From positions 186,001-250,000 of the forward strand of contig CAWCGF010000039.1 in NCBI GenBank assembly GCA_963794955.1: a DNA stretch of 64,000 bases. Reading direction: 5' to 3'. The position numbers and the translations under genes are program-made. The DNA is from JAFDVL01 sp963794955. Lineage in GTDB: Bacteria; Acidobacteriota; Blastocatellia; RBC074. Under the pieces are notes generated by a model, which ran no database searches, was not told the DNA's origin, and saw only the letters and a program-made list of their open reading frames with translations. Each line of letters begins with the position of its first letter. The stretch's first letter is position 1. Shown here one piece after another: positions 17,203 to 25,804 of the stretch.

Positions 17203-17316
17203 CGAGTCCTCAGAGTCGAGCGAGTCTTGGGAGTCTGCGACTCGCTCGACTCGCTCGACTTTCAGCAGTACACTGCCGTTTTGTTGTCGCCCCCTCACGA
17301 ACGAACGGAAACTAAG

Positions 17317-18093
17317 ATGAAAACCCTGATGATTGGCGATTGCGTGGGACGCCCTGGACGAAAAATTTTGACCCAAAAGCTGATCGAATTGCGCCGCGCA
17401 TTGGAATTGGATTTGATCGTGCTCAATGTCGAGAACGCGTCGGGCGGCTTTTCCATTACGGCCAGCGCGGCGCAAGAGCTGTTTGCTGCCAGCGTAGATG
17501 TAATGACTTCTGGCAATCACATCTTCGATAAAAAAGAAGCGCTCGAACTGATCAAACGTGAACCACGCTTGTTGCGTCCTGTGAATTATGTCCCCACCTT
17601 GCCCGGCAGCGGCGTCTGGACAGGCGAAGTCAAAGGCGTTCCCGTGGCCGTCATCAACGTGCAAGGCCGCGTCTTTATGCCACCCTCGGATGATCCGTTT
17701 CGCGCGATGGATGCAACGCTGGCGGCGCTTGATCCCCAATACAAAATCATCTTTGTAGACATTCACGCAGAAACGACAGCAGAAAAGATTGCGATGGGGC
17801 GTTACCTCGACGGACGCGTCTCTGCCGTCGTAGGCACGCACACGCACGTGCAAACCGCCGACGAACAAATTCTGCCCAAAGGCACGGCGTATATTTCAGA
17901 CCTGGGAATGACGGGGGCTCACGACGGCGTCATCGGGATGAAAAGCGCACTGGTGCTGGAACGATTCTTGAGCGGGCTGAACGTTCGCTTTGAAGTCAGC
18001 GAAGGCGATATTCAACTGAATGGCCTGCTGATTGAAGTCAACGACGAAACCGGGCGTGCGGTACATGTCCAACGCCTGAACGTCAAATTATGA
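17317..18093 (+). CDS. ymdB: TIGR00282/YmdB family metallophosphoesterase
   Basis: 258 residues. The start at 17317 gives the family N-terminus MKTLMIGDCVGRPGRKIL. Metal-site motifs follow: LNVENASGGF, MTSGNHIFDKKEAL, FVDIHAETTAEK, VGTHTHVQTADE and SDLGMTGAHDGVIGM. The family hydrolyses cyclic nucleotides and phosphodiesters; Bacillus YmdB controls biofilm versus motility decisions and is a 2',3'-cNMP phosphodiesterase. The 114 bases before it hold repeated GAGTC-type sequence (17204-17265) and no gene. Confidence 0.9.
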   Translation: MKTLMIGDCVGRPGRKILTQKLIELRRALELDLIVLNVENASGGFSITASAAQELFAASVDVMTSGNHIFDKKEALELIKREPRLLRPVNYVPTLPGSGVWTGEVKGVPVAVINVQGRVFMPPSDDPFRAMDATLAALDPQYKIIFVDIHAETTAEKIAMGRYLDGRVSAVVGTHTHVQTADEQILPKGTAYISDLGMTGAHDGVIGMKSALVLERFLSGLNVRFEVSEGDIQLNGLLIEVNDETGRAVHVQRLNVKL

Positions 18094-18094
18094 T

Positions 18095-18177
18095 GTATAG
18101 CAAACTTTCCAGTTTGCTACTGACGCCCAAAGCAAATCGCTTGTGAACATCTCAGCAAACTGGAAAGTTTGCTGTAC
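18095..18177. repeat. Double palindrome (AGCAAACTTTCCAGTTTGCT family), copy 2
   Basis: Arms 18095-18118 and 18154-18177 match those of the copy at 10804-10890 except for one base (TATAGC instead of TACAGC). The loops are unrelated. As in copy 1, it lies directly upstream of a secreted-protein gene on the same strand. Confidence 0.85.
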
Positions 18178-18205
18178 ATTTTCAGAGAGGAAAGCAAAAG
18201 GAAAA

Positions 18206-19171
18206 ATGAACATGCTCAACCATAGATTGCCGCAGCTTGTGGCTTTATTTTGCAGTGTACTGATCGCGTCTTGCCTCGCCTGCGCCCAACCTGTCGGCTA
18301 TGCGGACAAAATTCTGGGACGCTGGGATGTGACGGTGCAAGGCTCGGACGGCACCAGCTTCCCGTCGTGGTTTGAAATTCAGCATCGTAAGGAAACGGAA
18401 ATTATGGCGCGCGTCGTCGGTCACTTCGGCTCCATGCGCTACGCGACCTCAGCCGAATACAAGGACGGCCAGCTTACCATCACATTGCCAAAACAATATG
18501 AGCGAGCGCCTGATGTGTTGGTCTTCACGGGCAAACTCAATGGCGACAAGCTGGAAGGGACGACGCAGGATGAATTCGGTAAGACCGTAAACTGGACTGC
18601 CGTGCACGCGCCGGAAATGCGTCGCGCCGCAAAACCAAACTGGGGCACGCCGATCAAGCTCTTCAATGGCAAAGACCTCACGGGTTGGAAGCCGCGTAAT
18701 AATGCGCATCCGAATTGCTGGTCAGTCGAGAACGGCCTTTTGACGAATAAAACTCCGTGCGCTGACCTCATCAGCGAGCAGAAATTCACAGATTTCAAAT
18801 TGCATATCGAATTCAATAACGTGCCCACAGGCAACAGCGGCGTGTACCTGCGCGGACGGCATGAAGTGCAAATCAACGACGCCTACGGACAAGCGGCAGA
18901 CTCACTGCGAATGGGCGGTGTGTATGGCTTCCTCAAACCGATTGTGAATGCGTCCAAAAAACCAGGCGAATGGCAAACCTTTGACATCACGCTGATCGGG
19001 CGACGCGTGACGATTGTGCTGAATGGGCAAACGATTATCGAAAACGAAGAAATCCCCGGCATTACGGGCGGCGCGCTGGATAGCAATGAAGGCGAGCCGG
19101 GGCCGCTGATGCTGCAAGGCGATCACACGAAGGTGATGTTTCGGAATGTGACGGTTACGCCAGCGAAATAA
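18206..19171 (+). CDS. DUF1080 (3-keto-disaccharide hydrolase) family protein
   Basis: 321 residues from ATG 18206. A signal peptide (LVALFCSVLIASCLACAQ) is followed by a lipocalin-like segment (ILGRWDVTVQG to about residue 130) and a C-terminal DUF1080 beta-jelly-roll: LFNGKDLTGWKPR, FKLHIEFNNVPTGNSGVYLRGR, YEVQI-like HEVQINDAYG, and EWQTFDITLIGRRVTIVLNG. DUF1080 proteins hydrolyse 3-keto-glycosides after oxidation by Gfo/Idh/MocA enzymes. A candidate oxidase of that type lies at 8420-9721. The Cys in the signal (SCLAC) could be a lipobox, so lipoprotein anchoring is possible. Confidence 0.82.
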   Translation: MNMLNHRLPQLVALFCSVLIASCLACAQPVGYADKILGRWDVTVQGSDGTSFPSWFEIQHRKETEIMARVVGHFGSMRYATSAEYKDGQLTITLPKQYERAPDVLVFTGKLNGDKLEGTTQDEFGKTVNWTAVHAPEMRRAAKPNWGTPIKLFNGKDLTGWKPRNNAHPNCWSVENGLLTNKTPCADLISEQKFTDFKLHIEFNNVPTGNSGVYLRGRHEVQINDAYGQAADSLRMGGVYGFLKPIVNASKKPGEWQTFDITLIGRRVTIVLNGQTIIENEEIPGITGGALDSNEGEPGPLMLQGDHTKVMFRNVTVTPAK

Positions 19172-19173
19172 GT

Positions 19174-19222
19174 AGGGGAGTGGGAGAGAAAGGGAGAATT
19201 TCTGTGGTACTCTCCCCTTCTC
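19174..19222. repeat. Purine/pyrimidine inverted repeat, intergenic copy
   Basis: GGGGAGTGGGAGAGAAAGG at 19174-19192 faces CTCTCCCCTTCTC ending at 19222. It lies between convergent DUF1080 and histidine kinase genes, a place where it could also terminate transcription. Confidence 0.6.
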
Positions 19223-19225
19223 GAT

Positions 19226-20710
19226 TTACGCCGCTGGCAGCGTGATAATAAACTGCGTTCCCTTCCCTACCTCAGATTCCACCTCAATATTGCCGCTGTG
19301 CATTTGCACGGCGCGAAAAGCCTGAGCCAGGCCGATGCCGCTGCCTTTTTCTTTGGTCGTGAAGTACAAATTGAAAATCTTTTCGCGCACATCTATGGGA
19401 ATGCCGATGCCTGTGTCACCGACAGTAAGTTCGACTTGATTGTTGTAGAGCGCGGTCGTGAGCGTGAGCGTACCGCCTTCGGGCATGGCTTGGCACGCAT
19501 TGACGACAATGTTCAGCAGGCATTGTTTGAGCAAGTCAATATCCATCTCAATGTAGAGCGGGTCGGCGCTATATTGCGTTACCATTTGGATGTTGTTTTC
19601 GGGCGTAATCGGCGCAAAGGCCATGACTTCGCGCATTAAATCATTGACGTCGTACTTGCACGTTTGCAGTTGCACCGGGCGCGTGAAATCCAGGAATGTT
19701 TGCACGACCCGATTCAGCCGGTTGACTTCCGAGGTCAGCACCTCTACGTGATTGCCCGGATCGCGCCCGGCATCAATCTTGGCGCGCAACAATTCCAAAT
19801 GCAGCACCATCGCGTGCAACGGATTTTTGACTTCGTGCGCGACACCAGACGTGATGCGGCTCAGCGCAGCCAGACGGGTCGCGTAATCAAGTTGCGTTTC
19901 CAAGCGCCGCAACGATTCAAAGTCCCGCAAGGTCAGTAAGGCTCCCGCTAACTGCCCATGTTCTTCAAAAACCTGCACGGAAGCGATCAGCTTGTGCTCT
20001 TTCTCTTCCGGCGTAGACAACGTCATCGTTTCTTCGCGCAACTGCCCGGAATTGAAAGCACGGGTCGTGAGTAAGAGCAGGGGGTGGGCCGACTCCAGCA
20101 CATCACCCAGGATCAAACCGCGCAAGGATTGGGGAGTGCCATTGCCAAGTCCAGGTTTCCAACTGAGCAAAAGCCGCTCTGCTTCCGGGCTGGCCATCAT
20201 CACGCGTTGCTCTCGATCCAGCAGCAACAACCGCTCCGGCAAGTTGCTCATAACCTGCCGCATCTGATCGCGCATCGTTTCGATTTCATTGCGATTGCCG
20301 GCGAAGCGCCGCCCTAACTCGCGCAAGCGTTGCGCCGCCCATTGCAAATCCTGCCCCGACGATTCTTTTTCATTTAGGCTTTGCGCGGCGCTTTCTATTT
20401 CCAATTGCTCAATGAGGCCGAAAAATTCGCGCAACGGGCGCAGCACAATATTGGAGAGAAACACCGCCAACAAAATTGCCAGCAACGCTGCGACCAGCGC
20501 CAAGCTCAAGGTCAACCGGAGGCTCGGCAAGACTTCCTGGTAAAGCGCCTGTGCGGGCTGTCCCGCCACGAATTGCCCAAACGGTTGACCGTTTACATTC
20601 AAAGGCGTCGAGATTTCATAGAGGTAGGTGCCGCGCCGTAATTCGCAGCCATTGCCGCACCCAGGATTTTCTATCAAGTGTGGCAAAAGGAAGGACCGAC
20701 GAGTTGGCAC
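19226..20710 (-). CDS. Sensor histidine kinase, C-terminal part (frameshifted from N-terminal part)
   Basis: About 490 residues: the end of the sensor domain (LRRGTYLYEISTPLNVNG), one membrane helix (LALVAALLAILLAVFLSNIVL), a HAMP-like linker, a PAS segment (SNLPERLLLLDREQRVMMAS), the HisKA box SGVAHEVKNPLHAMVLHLEL with the phospho-accepting His, and a HATPase with NIVVNACQAMPEGG, GDTGIGIP and GSGIGLAQAF. The first residues are in a frame that does not continue upstream. The N-terminal membrane segment lies in another frame at 20616-21038, so the two belong to one gene. No response regulator is adjacent. Confidence 0.8.
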   Translation of the reverse strand: MPTRRSFLLPHLIENPGCGNGCELRRGTYLYEISTPLNVNGQPFGQFVAGQPAQALYQEVLPSLRLTLSLALVAALLAILLAVFLSNIVLRPLREFFGLIEQLEIESAAQSLNEKESSGQDLQWAAQRLRELGRRFAGNRNEIETMRDQMRQVMSNLPERLLLLDREQRVMMASPEAERLLLSWKPGLGNGTPQSLRGLILGDVLESAHPLLLLTTRAFNSGQLREETMTLSTPEEKEHKLIASVQVFEEHGQLAGALLTLRDFESLRRLETQLDYATRLAALSRITSGVAHEVKNPLHAMVLHLELLRAKIDAGRDPGNHVEVLTSEVNRLNRVVQTFLDFTRPVQLQTCKYDVNDLMREVMAFAPITPENNIQMVTQYSADPLYIEMDIDLLKQCLLNIVVNACQAMPEGGTLTLTTALYNNQVELTVGDTGIGIPIDVREKIFNLYFTTKEKGSGIGLAQAFRAVQMHSGNIEVESEVGKGTQFIITLPAA

Positions 20711-21038
20711 GGAAATGGAGAGGGTAATGCGCCACTAACACTGTATTGTCAGCCGCCAGGATGCCGAGATAAGAAAAATGCTGATTCTCACCAACGGCGT
20801 CGAGCCAGGCGCGCACTTGCGTATCGTCTTTGATCGCCTCGTGCGCCGACATTTGCGGGCGGTCATTCACCGCTCGTTGCGCCAAGGCCAGCGCATTGGT
20901 GGCGATCATGTTTTCGGCAGCCACCTTCGCCGCCAGATGCTCGCTCATCAGGCGCGCGCACTGGAGATAGGCCAGCGCCGCGACCACCATCGTGATAAGA
21001 CTAATTATGACCGCTAAATAGCGGGCGCGAACAGACAT
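20616..21038 (-). CDS. Sensor histidine kinase, N-terminal part (frameshifted)
   Basis: Starting at MSVRARYLAV (21038), the sequence has one membrane helix (LAVIISLITMVVAALAYLQ) and a periplasmic sensor segment ending FSYLGILAADNTVLVAHYPLHF. After about 20715 the frame gives unrelated sequence and stops at 20616. The conserved domain continues one base later in the second frame (LIENPGCGNGCELRRG). Together the parts make a two-helix sensor kinase of roughly 600 residues. A +1 indel in 20660-20720 explains the split. Confidence 0.65.
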   Translation of the reverse strand: MSVRARYLAVIISLITMVVAALAYLQCARLMSEHLAAKVAAENMIATNALALAQRAVNDRPQMSAHEAIKDDTQVRAWLDAVGENQHFSYLGILAADNTVLVAHYPLHFRANSSVLPFATLDRKSWVRQWLRITARHLPL

Positions 21039-21219
21039 ATTTATTTTCCAATGTTCATTTTCCATTTCTCATTCGTCATTGCAGGGGATGCGCGTTAGCA
21101 AATGACAAAGGAAAAACAACGAATGGAAAATCAAGAAATCAGCCCTTGAGTATTTAGGCGACGTATCATTTATCACTATCTGAGGTCGTAATAGCAAATG
21201 ACAAATGGAAATCAATCAA

Positions 21220-21579
21220 TCAACTTCGTCCGTAGTCATCTTGCAACCGGACAATATCGTCTTCACCAAAATAAGTGCCGCGTTGCACTTCTATAAAGAC
21301 CATTTTTTCGGTGCCGGGATTTTCAACGCGGTGGGCGGTGCCTTGCGGAATGTCTACGGCCTCGCCTGCGTGCAAGGCAATGTCCTGTCCGTCCAGCGTA
21401 ACGGTTGCCACACCAGCGACGACATACCAATGCTCGGCGCGCTGGGCATGTTTTTGATAACTCAGGCGTTTGCCCGGATAGACTTCGATGCGTTTGACTT
21501 TGAAGGTGTCACCTTCATCCAGCACCGTAAAGTTGCCCCACGGGCGTTCATCGTATTTGGGTGAATTATTGTCAGCCAT
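21220..21579 (-). CDS. Cupin, mannose-6-phosphate isomerase type II C-terminal domain
   Basis: 119 residues. The stretch ERPWGNFTVLDEGDTFKVKR, then PGKRLSYQKHAQRAEHWYVVAG, then PQGTAHRVENPG matches the C-terminal cupin of bifunctional ManC proteins. That domain isomerises fructose-6-phosphate and mannose-6-phosphate. Here it stands alone, without the guanylyltransferase domain, which is common in small stand-alone versions. The metal-binding His/Glu set (QKH, EHW, H) is present. It may supply GDP-mannose precursors for envelope glycans. It is upstream of the histidine kinase and follows the SDR gene on the same strand, with 35 bases between them. Confidence 0.85.
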   Translation of the reverse strand: MADNNSPKYDERPWGNFTVLDEGDTFKVKRIEVYPGKRLSYQKHAQRAEHWYVVAGVATVTLDGQDIALHAGEAVDIPQGTAHRVENPGTEKMVFIEVQRGTYFGEDDIVRLQDDYGRS

Positions 21580-21614
21580 TTGGTAATTTCAGCTTTCAGG
21601 TTTGGAGTTTGGAG

Positions 21615-22394
21615 TTAGACAATTGTCATTCCGCCATCCACCACTATGGTTTGCCCAGTAATGTAGTTCGAAGCATCCGCCGCCAGGAACACCGCCACGC
21701 CTTTAAGTTCGCCCGGTTGTCCTACGCGATTCATCGGCGTAGCCGCCGCTAACGCCTCACCGTACGCGTCCATAGATTTTTCTGTCATCCGCGAAGGAAA
21801 GAAGCCCGGCGCAATCGCATTCACGCGAATGTTGTGCTGCGCCCATTTCGCCGCCAATTCCCGCGTCAAGGCCAGCAATCCGCCTTTTGCTGCCGCGTAA
21901 GCGGAAAGATGATGATCCAGATGCGGCAACGTTCCGATCATGCCCATCACCGAAGCGATATTAATAATGCGCCCAGAGCCTTGCCGTATCATCTCTTTGC
22001 CCGCCGCCTGGCAAAACAAAAAGGCTGCTGTCAAATCAATATCCAACACCATCTGCCAACGATCCAGCGGAACCTCTTCAGCAGGCTGCCCCCATGTTAC
22101 CCCCGCATTGTTGACCAGAATATCCAAACGACCAAATGCTGCGACCGTACGCGCGACTGCCGCTGGTGCAACGTCAGGATTGGAGACATCACAAACCGCA
22201 CCATCAGCACGAAAGCCGCGCGTCTTTAGGCTCTCCACCGCAGGCGCTAACCATTGTTCACGACGCGCCAGCAACATCAGTGTTGCCCCGGCCTCCGCCA
22301 GCCCTTCCGCCATTTCCAGTCCTAATCCACGCGAACCGCCTGTTACGAGCGCGACTTTGCCCGTCAGATCAAAAAGTTGTTTGAGTTCAGGCAT
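21615..22394 (-). CDS. SDR family oxidoreductase (gluconate 5-dehydrogenase-like)
   Basis: 259 residues from ATG 22394, where GGAG lies 8 bases upstream; an ATG seven codons earlier has no site. Classic short-chain dehydrogenase motifs are all present: TGGSRGLG cofactor loop, CDVSNPD, VNNAGVTWG, the catalytic Ser region (NIASVMGMIG) and YAAAKGG with the catalytic Tyr and Lys, then PGFFPSRMTEKS and the C-terminal ITGQTIVVDGG. The pattern fits the gluconate 5-dehydrogenase/2-deoxy-gluconate group, but specificity cannot be read from sequence. Confidence 0.88.
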   Translation of the reverse strand: MPELKQLFDLTGKVALVTGGSRGLGLEMAEGLAEAGATLMLLARREQWLAPAVESLKTRGFRADGAVCDVSNPDVAPAAVARTVAAFGRLDILVNNAGVTWGQPAEEVPLDRWQMVLDIDLTAAFLFCQAAGKEMIRQGSGRIINIASVMGMIGTLPHLDHHLSAYAAAKGGLLALTRELAAKWAQHNIRVNAIAPGFFPSRMTEKSMDAYGEALAAATPMNRVGQPGELKGVAVFLAADASNYITGQTIVVDGGMTIV

Positions 22395-22755
22395 TCCTGG
22401 TTCTCCGGCAATCACCCAAAAGTTTAATAGTTGCTAAATGAGCGCGCCGATTGTAAATCCGTTTTGAATGCGCGGCAAGAAGGAGCGTCTGGCACAAAAC
22501 AACTCTACTATCTGGCATTGAGCAAGCAGCCCTTCGCTATCGGTTGTAAAAAAATGTAATTAGCTTAATTAGCTTAGATAAAGCAATTGTCTATAGCTTT
22601 AGTTTACTGAGTTAGGGGGAAACCCCGCCTGAGCACAGAACAAAGATAGCGTAATGATGCGCTACCAGAGATGAAAATAGCGTGTGGGCATAGGCTGGCC
22701 CACACGCTAAACGAACTGTTCATTTCATTACAACTTAAAGAAAAGGCGAACCGCG

Positions 22756-22854
22756 CTAACTCACCATTCTAAGGATAAGCCAGATAAAGATGGCCAAGAA
22801 AAGTCCACCACCTAAGAGTTTTGCAATTCCGTACGATGCTAAAAATCTGAGCAT
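22756..22854 (-). CDS. 32-residue membrane miniprotein
   Basis: ATG at 22852-22854 is preceded by AGGAGG with an 8-base spacing, the best ribosome site in this intergenic stretch. The peptide is MLRFLASYGIAKLLGGGLFL followed by AIFIWLILRMVS, a single strongly hydrophobic helix with a basic N-terminus. Stop TAG at 22756-22758. It lies alone in the 800-base gap between the SDR and htrA genes. Function unknown; a small membrane regulator or assembly factor is possible. The gap is otherwise without recognisable genes. Confidence 0.6.
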   Translation of the reverse strand: MLRFLASYGIAKLLGGGLFLAIFIWLILRMVS

Positions 22855-22859
22855 AATTT

Positions 22860-23198
22860 TGTTCCTCCTGGTGCGCTATAAAGCAATAGTAGTGCCAAGT
22901 CTCGAAGCCCTAAGAAGCAGCAAATTCATTCGGATTTAATAAGCGACTAACGCACAATCAAAGGTTTGATTGTGCAGATTGCACTAAAAAGGTACAGTGG
23001 CCGCATAACTTACAGACAGTTACCTGAAATTATTTGGGATCATGCCTTGAACTACGCTCATGATTAGCTCTCGTAAAAAAAGTTTACTATAAACTTATCA
23101 ACTTTCTTAGCAAGCAGGCAGCCTTTTTTATCAGCAGCACATCAGAAGCTGTGCCTTAAATTAAGAGGCATTTGTTCTAGCTTTGGAGGTAAATATTA
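22860..23198. other. Non-coding region upstream of htrA
   Basis: Between the miniprotein and htrA. It contains a small hairpin, AATCAAAGGTTTGATT, at about 22957-22972 and is AT-rich toward htrA. TTGGAGGTAAAT just before ATG 23199 is the ribosome site. I see no convincing promoter hexamers. Confidence 0.4.
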
Positions 23199-24668
23199 AT
23201 GAGTAGCTTACACACGAAAAATTCTGGAATGAGAAATCGTCTTCTACAACGGTGGCTCTCTGCCACTTTATCAATCGCCTTATTGGCTATGACTGGCGCT
23301 GTCGTCACAACTAGTACCAACGTGTTTGGTCAATCCACTAATCAACCGACTGCATTGCCTTCGCCCGCTGATTTGTCGCGGACATTTATCAGCGTCGCGA
23401 AGCAGGTGAAACCTGCGGTTGTTAATATTGAGGTCGTCGAAAAACAAAACGTGAGGGCCAATCAAAGGATGCCGCAAATGCCCGGCTTGCCTTTTGATTT
23501 TGGCCAGGGCGCACCGCGCAAACAGCGCGGGACAGGATCAGGTGTCATTGTCAGCGCGGATGGTTATATCCTGACGAACAATCACGTTGCGGGAGATGCC
23601 ACAGAAATCAAGGTAAAAGTCGCTGATGGTACTGAATACAAGGCCAAGCTGATCGGCACTGATCCAGAGACGGATTTGGCAGTAATTAAAATTGAGGGGA
23701 ACAATTTTTCTTTTGCCAAGTTAGGTGATTCCAGCCGCCTGGAACAAGGGGAATGGGTGATTGCACTGGGTAGCCCCTTCGGTTTGGCACAAACCATGAC
23801 CGCTGGCATTATTTCCGCGACTGGGCGTGATTTACGCAGTGGCCCGTACGACAACTTTATTCAAACCGATGCATCCATCAATCCAGGCAATTCCGGTGGC
23901 CCGCTTTTGAATATGCAAGGAGAAGTGATTGGGATCAATACCATGATTTTCTCCCGTTCGGGTGGCAGCGAAGGAATCGGGTTCGCCATTCCCTCAAGTT
24001 TGACTCAAAAGGTTTATAACCAACTTGTGAAGAATGGCAAAGTTCTACGCGGCTATTTGGGCTTGAACCTGCAAAATGCGACGCCCAGCCTTGCCAAATC
24101 GTTGGGCTATGAAGGCGTAATGGGCGCACTAGTCGGTGACGTAGCCAAGGATGGCCCGGCAGCGAAATCCGATTTGCGCAGCGGTGACATGATTGTTGAA
24201 TTTGATGGCAAGAAAGTTACAGCGGCGAAGCAGTTAACCGAATTGGTGGCAGATACCATAAGCGGTAAGAGCGTGCCGGTGAAATATCTTCGTGATGGTC
24301 GTGTGCAAACCACCACGATTCAAATCGGCGACAGACCGTTCAGCAAACAGGTTGTCGAGCGGGAGATCAATGATACGCCGCAAGGCGCAAAGCTGGGAAT
24401 TTCCGTTGGTTCTGTCACCCCGGAAATCGCGGCTGAATTAAAACTAAAAGTAAAATCCGGTGTGGTAATTCAAACGATACAACCGGGCAGCCCCGCCGCA
24501 GAAGCGGGCTTGCAGCCGGGTGATGTGATTCATCGAATCAACCAAACGGCGATTACTTCGGTTGATCTGCTGACCAGCGCACTGCGCAGTTTACAAAGCG
24601 AAACAGAAGTCGTGTTGCAAGTCGAACGCAACAGTCAACTCAGCTTTGTCACTGTCAGCTTTGAGTAA
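23199..24668 (+). CDS. degP: Do-family serine protease (HtrA/DegP)
   Basis: 489 residues. Signal peptide (ATLSIALLAMTGAVVTTSTN), then a trypsin-like domain with catalytic His129 (LTNNHVAG), Asp159 (DPETDLAVI) and Ser232 (NPGNSGGPL), then two PDZ domains (about 285-375, LRGYLGLNLQN, and 385-485, AKLGISVGSVTPE to the end). It degrades or refolds misfolded envelope proteins in the periplasm. A strong Rho-independent terminator at 24696 ends the unit, so it is probably single-gene. Confidence 0.95.
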   Translation: MSSLHTKNSGMRNRLLQRWLSATLSIALLAMTGAVVTTSTNVFGQSTNQPTALPSPADLSRTFISVAKQVKPAVVNIEVVEKQNVRANQRMPQMPGLPFDFGQGAPRKQRGTGSGVIVSADGYILTNNHVAGDATEIKVKVADGTEYKAKLIGTDPETDLAVIKIEGNNFSFAKLGDSSRLEQGEWVIALGSPFGLAQTMTAGIISATGRDLRSGPYDNFIQTDASINPGNSGGPLLNMQGEVIGINTMIFSRSGGSEGIGFAIPSSLTQKVYNQLVKNGKVLRGYLGLNLQNATPSLAKSLGYEGVMGALVGDVAKDGPAAKSDLRSGDMIVEFDGKKVTAAKQLTELVADTISGKSVPVKYLRDGRVQTTTIQIGDRPFSKQVVEREINDTPQGAKLGISVGSVTPEIAAELKLKVKSGVVIQTIQPGSPAAEAGLQPGDVIHRINQTAITSVDLLTSALRSLQSETEVVLQVERNSQLSFVTVSFE

Positions 24669-24695
24669 CCTATAAAGCAAGCAAGAATTGCCATC

Positions 24696-24734
24696 AGAGC
24701 GTAAGAATGAAACCTTCATTCTTACGCTCTTTTT
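24696..24734 (+). terminator. Rho-independent terminator of htrA
   Basis: A perfect 16-bp stem, AGAGCGTAAGAATGAA, runs 24696-24711. It has a 3-base loop, closes at 24715-24730, and is followed by TTTT. It lies 27 bases after the htrA stop. Confidence 0.9.
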
Positions 24735-24892
24735 ATTCGCGGGGAATTGTCTAAAACGCCGGAGGCCAGACGACAAGCAAGGGAGCGACCAGCATAAGCT
24801 GACAGCGCGGCGATTGGCGGTTTGTAAATCATTTGTGGCTAAGCGACAATGACGCGGCAACCAATCACTCTTCATTTGGAAAGGAACGAGTC

Positions 24893-25681
24893 ATGTCGTC
24901 AGAACCTAAACTGCTTGTTACGTTGGAAAATGGCATTAAGCGCATTACTTTCAATCGCCCCAAAACCCGCAATTCCGTAGACCCTGAAACCTTCGAGCTT
25001 TTCAATCAGGCGATGCTGGATGCGGCCAAAGATGAATCGCGGGTCATCATTTTGTCTGGCGCAGGCGAAGCGTTTTGCTCCGGCGCGGATCTCAGTTCAT
25101 TCAACGCGATGGACGCAGCGAATTACGATGTCACGACTTCGTTGCGTGAGCGAACCAATCCGGCCATCCTGGCCATGCGCGCGATGCCGAAGCCGATTAT
25201 CGCCCGTGTACATGGCCCGGCAGCGGGCATTGGCTGCAACTATGCGTTAGCCTGCGACATCATCGTCGCTTCCGAACAATCGTTCTTTGCCGAGTTGTTC
25301 GTAAAAATTGGCTTGATGCCCGACGGCGGCGGCACGTACTTTTTCCCGCGCATGGTCGGCTATCACAAAGCTTTCGAGTTAATGGCGCTCGGCGAAATCG
25401 TCCCGGCAGCAGACGCGTTGCGGCTCGGCATTGCGAACAAAGTCGTCCCGTTCGCCGAACTCGACGCAATCGTAAATGCAATGGCAGAACGCCTGGCACA
25501 AGCCCCGGCAATTGCAGTAGCGAACATTAAAGCTGGCCTCAATCACGCCTTAAATTCCGATCTGGCGAGCGCGCTGGAATTTGAAGCGGTGCATCAAGCC
25601 GATTGCTTCCACTCCGCCGATTTCCGCGAAGGCGTCGCAGCGTTTTTGGAGAAACGGAAACCCGCCTTCAGAGGCCAATAA
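24893..25681 (+). CDS. Enoyl-CoA hydratase/isomerase family protein
   Basis: 262 residues from ATG 24893, preceded by AAGGA. Crotonase-fold motifs are ITFNRPKTRNSVDPETFE, the oxyanion-hole segment SGAGEAFCSGADLSSF, AKPIIARVHGPAAGIGCNYALACD-type core (PIIARVHGPAAGIGCNYALA), and FVKIGLMPDGGGTYFFPRMVG. The Glu usually found in the second acid position of hydratases is not clear here, as the segment reads LMPDGGG, so an isomerase or other crotonase role is possible. It would act on acyl-CoA in the cytoplasm. The neighbouring genes are unrelated in function. Confidence 0.88.
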   Translation: MSSEPKLLVTLENGIKRITFNRPKTRNSVDPETFELFNQAMLDAAKDESRVIILSGAGEAFCSGADLSSFNAMDAANYDVTTSLRERTNPAILAMRAMPKPIIARVHGPAAGIGCNYALACDIIVASEQSFFAELFVKIGLMPDGGGTYFFPRMVGYHKAFELMALGEIVPAADALRLGIANKVVPFAELDAIVNAMAERLAQAPAIAVANIKAGLNHALNSDLASALEFEAVHQADCFHSADFREGVAAFLEKRKPAFRGQ

Positions 25682-25791
25682 AGCAAAAGGCAAACGGCAA
25701 AAGTTAAAAGGTCGGCACTTGATTTAAGAAATGTAGAGAGCGGCTTTGCTTCTGAATCCCCTTTTGTCTTTTGCTATTTGCCTTTTGCCTT
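25681..25791. repeat. Inverted repeat of AAAAGGCAAA type
   Basis: Left arm 25681-25711 (AAGCAAAAGGCAAACGGC and on) is complementary over most of its length to 25758-25791 (TTTGCCTTTTGCCTT at its end). It fills the gap between the hydratase and folC and belongs to the same class of intergenic palindromes as others in the window. Confidence 0.6.
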
Positions 25792-25804
25792 CTGATTTTC
25801 AAGT

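Noticed and set aside
17203..17316. Runs of GAGTC in the gap before ymdB
   Set aside because: Short low-complexity repeats that do not form regular units or arms long enough to be called a family. Noted in the ymdB entry only.
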